Shown here piece by piece: positions 1-5,204 of a stretch of 8,315 bases of DNA. This DNA is from RGIG7450 sp045648785. GTDB lineage: Bacteria > Bacillota > Clostridia > RUG12999. Under the pieces are notes generated by a model that saw only the letters and a list, made by a program, of their open reading frames with translations, was not told where the DNA came from and did not search any database. The stretch covers positions 1 through 8,315 of the forward strand of contig JAZROP010000026.1 in the NCBI GenBank assembly GCA_045648785.1, in the 5' to 3' direction. How positions within the stretch are numbered: the stretch's first letter is position 1; the number at the start of each line of letters is the position of its first letter. The translations under genes were made by a program, and so were the position numbers.

Positions 1-756
1 TTCAAACCCGTCCATTATAGCTTCGATTGCTTTGATAGGGTCGATTTCGCAAACAATTACTTTTGCACCGAGGGCTTTTGCACGCATTGCACAGCCTTTT
101 CCACACCAACCATAGCCTGCAATAACAGTATATTTTCCTGCTACAATAAGGTTGGTTGTACGGTTTATTCCGTTCCATACCGACTGACCGGTACCATACC
201 GGTTATCAAAAAGATATTTACAGTATGCGTCATTTACAGCAAACATAGGGAATTTTAAAGTTCCCTCGTCAGTCATAGCTTTAAGACGGATAATTCCTGT
301 TGTGGTTTCTTCGCAACCGCCCAAAATATTTGGAATAAGGTCAGTGTGTTCAGTGTGAATGCGGTTTACAATATCGCCGCCATCATCAACAATGATTTCA
401 GGTTTTGTCTGCAGTGCCCGGTCAATATATTCGTTGTATTCATCTTCGGTAATGCCATATTTTGCAAAAATTGTTACCCCGGGGGTTTCTGAAAGTGCCG
501 CCGCAACATCATCCTGAGTTGAAAGGGGATTGCATCCGCAGGCAACAACAGTAGCGCCTGATGCGGCAAGAAGCTGAATAAATCTTGCGGTTTTTGCTTC
601 AATATGCACACTTACCAGCATATGTTTACCGGCAAATGGTTTGTTTTTTACAAAATCTTTTTCAATTTCAGCCAATATGGGCATATTGTTTTTTACCCAA
701 TCGATTTTATTTCTACCCGAGGGAGCAAGAGTGATATCTTTTATAATACTGTTCAT
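1..756 (-). CDS. ahcY: S-adenosylhomocysteine hydrolase, N-terminal 252 residues (3' end outside window)
   Basis: This enzyme reversibly splits S-adenosylhomocysteine into adenosine and homocysteine in the cytoplasm, using tightly bound NAD. It removes the by-product of SAM-dependent methylation. Seen in my translation: the substrate-domain motif STQDD at residues 79-83, VDDGGD at 123-128, CEETTTG at 148-154, a KFP lysine at 168, the VND motif at 174-176 and a FDNRYGTG stretch from 183. The NAD-binding Rossmann loop GYGWCGKG is at 214-221, followed by the VCEIDP strand end at 236-240. These are the classic family signatures. Bacterial members of the short type are usually a little over 400 residues, so about 60 percent is present and no frameshift is seen. 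The start is the ATG at 756, preceded by AAGGAG with a 6-base spacer. That start overlaps the ribF stop as ATGA, which implies translational coupling. It is the last visible gene of the minus-strand operon. Confidence 0.96.
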   Translation of the reverse strand, partial: MNSIIKDITLAPSGRNKIDWVKNNMPILAEIEKDFVKNKPFAGKHMLVSVHIEAKTARFIQLLAASGATVVACGCNPLSTQDDVAAALSETPGVTIFAKYGITEDEYNEYIDRALQTKPEIIVDDGGDIVNRIHTEHTDLIPNILGGCEETTTGIIRLKAMTDEGTLKFPMFAVNDAYCKYLFDNRYGTGQSVWNGINRTTNLIVAGKYTVIAGYGWCGKGCAMRAKALGAKVIVCEIDPIKAIEAIMDGFE

Positions 757-1643
757 AGCTTTCTCCTTATCTCACAATCTGTTTTTAATTGTTTCACAAG
801 CTCATCTGCAGAGCCAAATTCTTGTTGTGGTCGTATAAGTTTTAAGAATTCTATCTTAATATTCTGAGAGTATATATCACGGTCAAAATCTAGAATATGT
901 GTTTCTATAATCAACTTATTTTCACCAAATGTTGGTGCATTTCCCACATTTGTAATTGAGGGGAATGTGCGTCCGTCAACAATTGTGTTTGTTGCATAAA
1001 CTCCTATCATAGGAAGCTGAGCGTTTTCTGTCGGCAGGAGGTTTGCGGTAGGAAAACCAAGTGTGTGACCAACATTTCGGCAATGAACAACTTTTCCCGA
1101 AATGGTATATGCTCTGTCAAGCATTTTATTTACTTCTGGAATGATTCCGTTACTTAATTTTGTACGGATTAGCGTGCTGCTGATGATATTGTCACCTTCT
1201 TTTGAATAGGGGACAATGGTATATTTTAACCCTTTTTTATCACAAAGTTCTTTTAAAAGCTGTGCATTACCTGATTTGTTTTTCCCAAAAGTATAATTTT
1301 CACCCGATATAATATGAACAGCATTAAGCTGACCTATCAAAATTTCGCTAACAAAATCCTCAGGGGATATGTTCAAAAAGTCACGGGTTATTTTTTGAAG
1401 ATATATATAGTCAGTGGCAAAGCTTTCAAGAAGAGATATTCTTTCTGTAGCAGATGTTATGGTTGGAACGGGAGAACCGAAAAAAACTGACGGATGTGTG
1501 TCTAATGTATAAATTACCGATTTTATTTCATCGGTTGCGCACTCAATGGCCTTATGAATTAATGAGGCATGTCCGCGGTGAACCCCGTCAAAAAAACCAA
1601 GAGCAACTGCTGTGGGGGAAAGAATTTTTTCTGATATTACCAT
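753..1643 (-). CDS. ribF: Bifunctional riboflavin kinase / FAD synthetase (FMN adenylyltransferase)
   Basis: This enzyme phosphorylates riboflavin to FMN and then adenylates FMN to FAD. At 296 residues it is close to the roughly 300-315 usual for bacterial RibF. The N-terminal nucleotidyltransferase half shows GFFDGVHRGH at residues 16-25, the family's HxGH-type nucleotide-binding motif. It also shows SGENYTFGKNKSG at 113-125 and ISSTLIR at 154-160. The C-terminal kinase half begins at about 180 and shows GHTLGFPTAN at 192-201 (the PTAN motif that binds Mg-ATP and flavin), TNVGNAPTFG at 231-240 and ETHILDF at 247-253, whose Glu is the likely catalytic base. The ATG at 1643 is chosen because an AGGAGGAAGG run lies just upstream. 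That run is formed by the last Glu-Glu-Glu-Gly codons of the preceding ABC-F gene, only 3 bp away. The stop overlaps the ahcY start. RibF is more often found near truB/rbfA, so this neighbourhood is less common. Confidence 0.96.
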   Translation of the reverse strand: MVISEKILSPTAVALGFFDGVHRGHASLIHKAIECATDEIKSVIYTLDTHPSVFFGSPVPTITSATERISLLESFATDYIYLQKITRDFLNISPEDFVSEILIGQLNAVHIISGENYTFGKNKSGNAQLLKELCDKKGLKYTIVPYSKEGDNIISSTLIRTKLSNGIIPEVNKMLDRAYTISGKVVHCRNVGHTLGFPTANLLPTENAQLPMIGVYATNTIVDGRTFPSITNVGNAPTFGENKLIIETHILDFDRDIYSQNIKIEFLKLIRPQQEFGSADELVKQLKTDCEIRRKL

Positions 1644-1646
1644 ATA

Positions 1647-3539
1647 CTAACCTTCCTCCTCGAGTTCAACAGTTATTTTTTCCCAATCATCCATCAATTG
1701 GCTTAGAAGTTGTTTAGCATCTTCAAGCTGACCGGAAATTTTAACAGCTTCGGTATAGTCTGTAGCAATTTCGGGAGTTGAAAGTAAACTTTCAAAATGT
1801 GCAATTTCCGATTCTGTTTCCTCAATTTCCTGTTCTGTTCGCGACAGCGCATTTTGCAATTTTCTAAGTCTTGCCCGTTCTTCTTTTTCCTGCTTGTATG
1901 AATTATTTTTTTCTGACTTAATGGATATTGCTTGGGTTTCGGTCTTTTTTGAAATGAAATAGTCATAATTTCCAAGATATTCTTTAATGCCGGCAGAGTC
2001 CATATAGAAAATCTTGTCTGCAAGCCGGTTTATAAAGTAGCGGTCATGAGATACGATGAACATTGTGCCGGTATATTCGGCAAAGGAGTTCTCAAGAGCT
2101 TCCTTGGAAGATATGTCAAGATGGTTTGTCGGTTCGTCAAGCATAAGGAAATTACTGCCCGACATCATCAACTTTATGAGCGAAACTCTTGCTTTTTCTC
2201 CGCCGCTTAAAGTTGAAATCTTTTTAAAAACATCTTCTCCGTAAAATAAAAATGCTGCACAAGCATTGCGTATTTCAGTAATTGTTTTATCTGGATAGGC
2301 GTCGTAAACCTCGTCAAAAATTGTTTTGTCAGGAGAGAGGTCGCTTTGGTGCTGGTCATAGTAGCCTACACTTATATTACTGCCCAAGCGAACATTGCCG
2401 GTATGGTCTATAAGCCCTAGCATAGCTTTAAACAAGGAAGATTTTCCGCAGCCGTTTGCACCTAAAAGAAAAATTCTTTCACCGCGCTTTATACCAAAGG
2501 AAAGCTTGTCAAAAAGTCTTTTCCCGTCATATGAAACAGAAACCTCATTAACGGACACAACATCATTTCCACCTGTTTTGTCAGCGCGAAATTCAAAAGA
2601 TATTTTATCATGCTCAGAAGGGGGAGCGACAAGTGTTTTAGAGAGTCTGTCAATAGATTTCTGTTTGCTTTCGGCAGTTTTTATATTTCTTTCTCGATTC
2701 CACTGGCGTTGTTGTTTTATAATCGACTCAATTCGCTCAATTTCCTGCAATGTCATTTCATATTTTTTTGCAATAGCATCAAACATTTCGGAACGCTTTT
2801 TCTGATAGACTGAATAGCTACCATTAAAAGAGTATATTTTATTTTCAAAAAGTTCAAATGTTTTTGTTGTTACTTTATCAAGAAAATATCTGTCGTGAGA
2901 TATTACAAGACAAGCTCCCTTGTATGAAATCAAAAAGTCCTCCAGCCATTCAACAGATTGAATATCAAGATGGTTTGTCGGCTCATCCAGAAGCAGAAGA
3001 TTACAGTCGGAGAGCAGAAGTTTAGCCAGCATTACACGGGTTTTTTCGCCACCACTGAGCATAGAGAGATTTTTGGTAAAATCATCTTCGGTAAAACCAA
3101 GACCGATTAAAGTGGAGCGAGCCATACTTTTGTAAACAAAACCGCCCTCTTTTTCATATTCGGCAGACAACTTATGCTGAAGCTCGGTAAGTTTTGATAA
3201 ATCACCATCACCAAGACTGATATCAAGCGTAACATCATCGATTTTTCTTTCGAGTTCAATGAGTTTTGAATATGCCGACAAAACCTCCTCGAAAACAGTG
3301 GTATTTTTATTCTCGGGAGCTTGCTGTGAAAGGTATCCGATTTTTAAATTATTGTTTTTGGTAATTATCCCATCATCATGTGGAATTTCTTCGGTCATAA
3401 TCTTGATAAGTGTTGTTTTACCAATTCCGTTTTCACCCATAAAACCTATTTTTTCGCCTTCGGAAATTTCAAATGATATATTTTCAAATAAAGCACGGGA
3501 ACCAAAATATTTTGAAATATTATCAAGTTTAATTAGCAT
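1647..3539 (-). CDS. ABC-F family ATPase, YdiF-type, duplicated ABC domains with C-terminal coiled coil
   Basis: This is a soluble ABC protein without membrane segments. The 630 residues hold two ATPase domains. Domain 1 has Walker A GENGIGKT at 35-42, Q72 in the Q-loop, signature LSGGE at 161-165, Walker B LLLLDEP at 181-187 with E186, and switch His 215. Domain 2 has Walker A GANGCGKS at 360-367, signature LSGGE at 444-448, Walker B with D468 and E469, and His 498. Both catalytic Glu and both signatures are intact. Between the domains, residues about 245-305 form a charged, Arg/Gln/Lys-rich linker that in ABC-F proteins reaches toward the P-site tRNA. Residues about 543-626 form a charged coiled coil. 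The order and the phrase LGNYDYF..KKTE match my memory of Bacillus YdiF (about 640 residues). ABC-F proteins act on ribosomes, either as translation factors or as antibiotic-protection proteins. This looks like the housekeeping type, but resistance cannot be excluded. A weak AGGA site precedes the ATG, which directly abuts the upstream stop (TAAATG). Confidence 0.95.
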   Translation of the reverse strand: MLIKLDNISKYFGSRALFENISFEISEGEKIGFMGENGIGKTTLIKIMTEEIPHDDGIITKNNNLKIGYLSQQAPENKNTTVFEEVLSAYSKLIELERKIDDVTLDISLGDGDLSKLTELQHKLSAEYEKEGGFVYKSMARSTLIGLGFTEDDFTKNLSMLSGGEKTRVMLAKLLLSDCNLLLLDEPTNHLDIQSVEWLEDFLISYKGACLVISHDRYFLDKVTTKTFELFENKIYSFNGSYSVYQKKRSEMFDAIAKKYEMTLQEIERIESIIKQQRQWNRERNIKTAESKQKSIDRLSKTLVAPPSEHDKISFEFRADKTGGNDVVSVNEVSVSYDGKRLFDKLSFGIKRGERIFLLGANGCGKSSLFKAMLGLIDHTGNVRLGSNISVGYYDQHQSDLSPDKTIFDEVYDAYPDKTITEIRNACAAFLFYGEDVFKKISTLSGGEKARVSLIKLMMSGSNFLMLDEPTNHLDISSKEALENSFAEYTGTMFIVSHDRYFINRLADKIFYMDSAGIKEYLGNYDYFISKKTETQAISIKSEKNNSYKQEKEERARLRKLQNALSRTEQEIEETESEIAHFESLLSTPEIATDYTEAVKISGQLEDAKQLLSQLMDDWEKITVELEEEG

Positions 3540-4808
3540 TTATATCAATCCTGAATCAATCATATTCTGCAGGGCAACAAGTACGCCTACTCTGCCGCAT
3601 TCAAAGTCCAGACTGCCCTGCATATATGCGACATAGGGTTCGCGGATTGGAGCATCTGCACTGAGTTCTGTTGTTGCACCCTGAGTAAATGCACCTGCAG
3701 CCATAATAATATCACAGTCGTACCCGGGCATTTCGGAGGGAACGGGGGTAGCAAAGGAGTCAATAGGAGCACCCTTTTGAATTCCCTGACAGAAAGCAAT
3801 TAAAAGCTCAGGGTTACCAAACTTGATTGCCTGAATTATATCGCCTCTTGCATCGTCGGGGGAGGGACAAACCTCAAAACCAAGCTCATCAAAAAGTCCA
3901 CTGCAGAAAAGAGCTGTTTTAACAGCCTGAGCGGTTATGTGAGGTGCCATGAAAAACCCCTGAAGAATTTCTCTGTTCATGCCAAGAGAAGGTCCTACAT
4001 CCTTGCCCTGACCTACGCAGTTGAGTTTATATGCGGCAAGCTCGATATATTTAGATTTTCCGGCAAGATAAGCACCGCCTCTTGCTATACCGCCACCGGG
4101 GTTTTTTATAAGTGACCCCGCCATAAGGTCAGCACCTACATGGGTGGGTTCGATAGTTTCTGTAAATTCGCCATAGCAGTTATCCACTATACAAACTATA
4201 TCTTTGTTTACAGATTTTACTGTTGCAATTATTTCACCAATTTGTGATACAGAAAGGGTGTTTCTCCAGTCGTATCCTTTGCTACGCTGGATTAAAACGG
4301 CTTTTGTATCTGAGGGAAGTCCATTTTTTATACCTTCAAGGTCGGGAAGATTGTTTTTGAGTTCGATTTGTGAATAACTTACTCCAAAATCAGCAAGACT
4401 TCCTGTTCCTGCAGATGATATAACACCTTTTAAAGTGTCATACGGATTTCCCGTAACGGAAACAAGACGGTCGCCGGGACGGAGAACACCAAACAGACAT
4501 AAAGTCAAAGCATGTGTTCCTGATACAATCGAATGTCGAACTAATGCATCCTCACAGCCGAAAACCATAGCGTAAAGTTGGTCAATAGCATCCCTGCCCA
4601 AATCGTCGTAACCATAACCTGTAGTTGCGGCAAAATGAGGCTCTCTTATTTTACATTCACGGAATGCAGCAAGAACTTTTAGCTGATTATAACGATAGGT
4701 TTCTTCAATTCGTTCCATAGGCTTTTTAATTTTATCAAAAACCTTTTTGTCAAGCTTTATAACCTTATCCGAAAGGGAGTATTCTTCTTTTAAAATTTTA
4801 CTTATCAT
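3540..4808 (-). CDS. Methionine gamma-lyase-like PLP enzyme (aluminium-resistance / YnbB family)
   Basis: This is a 422-residue fold-type I PLP-dependent protein of the family annotated as methionine gamma-lyase-like or 'cystathionine beta-lyase family involved in aluminium resistance' (B. subtilis YnbB). Seen: ATTGYGYDDLGRD at 61-73, a cofactor-phosphate region SGTHALT at 96-102, VDNCYGEF at 208-215 with D209 as the probable pyridine-nitrogen ligand, and SLIKNPGGG at 232-240 with K235 as the likely Schiff-base lysine. The C-terminal half carries MPGYDCDIIMAAGAFTQGAT (360-379) and REPYVAYMQGSL (389-400), which I recognise as family-typical. True substrate and reaction are not established for this family, so lyase activity on sulfur amino acids is inference. 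The start ATG at 4808 has AGGAG with a 6-base spacer. It is the first gene of the operon, its stop touches the ABC-F start, and it follows a structured leader. In Bacillus relatives this gene sits near miaA/hfq/glnR, which are not seen here. Confidence 0.92.
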   Translation of the reverse strand: MISKILKEEYSLSDKVIKLDKKVFDKIKKPMERIEETYRYNQLKVLAAFRECKIREPHFAATTGYGYDDLGRDAIDQLYAMVFGCEDALVRHSIVSGTHALTLCLFGVLRPGDRLVSVTGNPYDTLKGVISSAGTGSLADFGVSYSQIELKNNLPDLEGIKNGLPSDTKAVLIQRSKGYDWRNTLSVSQIGEIIATVKSVNKDIVCIVDNCYGEFTETIEPTHVGADLMAGSLIKNPGGGIARGGAYLAGKSKYIELAAYKLNCVGQGKDVGPSLGMNREILQGFFMAPHITAQAVKTALFCSGLFDELGFEVCPSPDDARGDIIQAIKFGNPELLIAFCQGIQKGAPIDSFATPVPSEMPGYDCDIIMAAGAFTQGATTELSADAPIREPYVAYMQGSLDFECGRVGVLVALQNMIDSGLI

Positions 4809-4821
4809 TTTTTCTCCTAAA

Positions 4822-4850
4822 ATTACATATTTTACAGATTGTGGTATAAA
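4822..4850 (+). promoter_or_regulatory. Possible plus-strand promoter upstream of the palindromic element
   Basis: ATTACA (4822-4827, 4 of 6 to the -35 consensus) is followed after 17 bp by TATAAA (4845-4850). A TG at 4842-4843 makes it an extended -10. A start near 4857 would place the nested palindrome at the 5' end of the transcript and the hairpin at 4947-4977 at its 3' end. Such sites occur by chance in AT-rich DNA, so this is weak on its own. It gains weight only from its position. Confidence 0.3.
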
Positions 4851-4932
4851 ATATTAGTGTGGGTTTGCCGGCTTAGCACAGGCAGATTTTTGCCTGAAAC
4901 AATGCCTGGCCGGCATTCCAATCGTCTAATAT
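4851..4932. ncRNA. Nested imperfect palindrome: candidate small RNA or structured 5' leader
   Basis: The outer arms are ATATTAG (4851-4857) and CTAATAT (4926-4932). The inner arms are TGCCGGC (4866-4872) and GCCGGCA (4909-4915). Inside, CAGGCA (4879-4884) can pair with either of two TGCCTG copies, at 4891-4896 or 4903-4908. The first choice makes a tight 6-bp hairpin with a GATTTT loop. The second extends the GCCGGC stem to 13 bp with a TTAGCA bulge. Two readings are possible. On the minus strand it would be most of the leader of the PLP-enzyme operon. On the plus strand it would follow a promoter-like site and precede a terminator-like hairpin, giving an RNA of about 130 bases. I compared it from memory with tRNA, SRP RNA and common riboswitch cores and found no match. 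A short mobile palindromic repeat is a third option. The inverted repeats are certain; the function is not. Confidence 0.45.
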
Positions 4933-4959
4933 TATATTGTACTATAAATTGCGCCAAAA
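4931..4959 (-). promoter_or_regulatory. Candidate promoter of the four-gene minus-strand operon
   Basis: Read on the minus strand, a perfect -10 box TATAAT lies at 4936-4931. A poor -35 match TTTTGG at 4959-4954 sits 17 bp upstream. An alternative -35, TTGGCG at 4957-4952, gives a 15-bp spacer. Transcription would begin near 4924 and give a leader of about 115 bases before the PLP-enzyme ATG. The -35 region lies inside the hairpin at 4947-4977, so that palindrome could also act as an operator. Inferred from consensus only. Confidence 0.5.
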
Positions 4960-4990
4960 ATAAAGAGGGGCGCAATTCTTTTGTTTGTTT
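4947..4990 (+). terminator. Terminator-like hairpin with T-rich tail (plus strand)
   Basis: AATTGCGCC (4947-4955) and GGCGCAATT (4969-4977) form a perfect 9-bp stem with a 13-base loop. On the plus strand a T-rich run (CTTTTGTTTGTTTT, 4978-4990 and beyond) follows, as in intrinsic terminators, although the run is broken by C and G. No plus-strand gene lies upstream in this region, so it would make sense only if a small RNA is transcribed from about 4857. Alternatively it insulates ppdK, or it is an operator palindrome over the -35 region of the minus-strand promoter. The base of the stem is A/T-rich and the loop is large, which lowers confidence. Confidence 0.45.
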
Positions 4991-5011
4991 TGCACAAAAA
5001 AACAGTATAAT
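4985..5011 (+). promoter_or_regulatory. Candidate upstream promoter for ppdK
   Basis: A perfect TATAAT lies at 5006-5011, with TTGTTT at 4985-4990 (15-bp spacer) or at 4981-4986 (19-bp spacer) as a poor-to-fair -35. A start near 5018 would give ppdK a leader of nearly 190 bases. It competes with the closer extended -10 site at 5134-5142; both could be used. Confidence 0.3.
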
Positions 5012-5133
5012 CATGTAATGTTTTATTAATTTAAATAAAGTTTGAATTAAATTTATATGTAAAATGTAGATAAAATGACGGAAAATTAACAGGTATTTTA
5101 GTAAGTTGTGATATAGAAAAATGGAAAAAAGTT

Positions 5134-5142
5134 TGATATAAT
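5134..5142 (+). promoter_or_regulatory. Candidate ppdK promoter with extended -10
   Basis: TGATATAAT is an exact extended -10 (TG, one base, TATAAT at 5137-5142). At 17 bp upstream the sequence TAGAAA (5114-5119) is not a good -35, which is often tolerated when the extended -10 is present. A start near 5149 would leave a leader of about 55 bases. That leader contains a small TGGCT/AGCCA hairpin (5169-5181) and the strong AGGAGG ribosome site at 5194-5199, 5 bases before the ATG. Confidence 0.5.
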
Positions 5143-5204
5143 AATATATTGGATAAAAAAGTTAAAAATGGCTATAAGCCAAACAAATATTATAGGAGGA
5201 TAAA

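Noticed and set aside
604..867. An 87-codon plus-strand open frame across the ribF/ahcY junction
   Set aside because: It is antisense to two clearly identified genes and has a low-complexity, Phe-rich translation.
1647..3539. Antibiotic-resistance ABC-F (Vga/Msr/OptrA-like)
   Set aside because: The C-terminal coiled coil and motif order fit the housekeeping YdiF-type, and there are no mobile elements or resistance genes around it.
4851..4932. tRNA, SRP RNA or a well-known riboswitch at the palindrome
   Set aside because: There is no T-loop or acceptor arrangement, no GGAA/GCAGC SRP core, and none of the cores I remember for SAM, SAH, FMN, TPP, cobalamin, purine or ZTP switches. The match was judged by eye, so a covariance search could still overturn this.
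4832..5014. A 60-codon minus-strand open frame in the divergent intergenic region
   Set aside because: It runs straight through both hairpins and the probable promoter of the PLP-enzyme operon, has no recognisable domain, and is more easily explained as chance in noncoding DNA.
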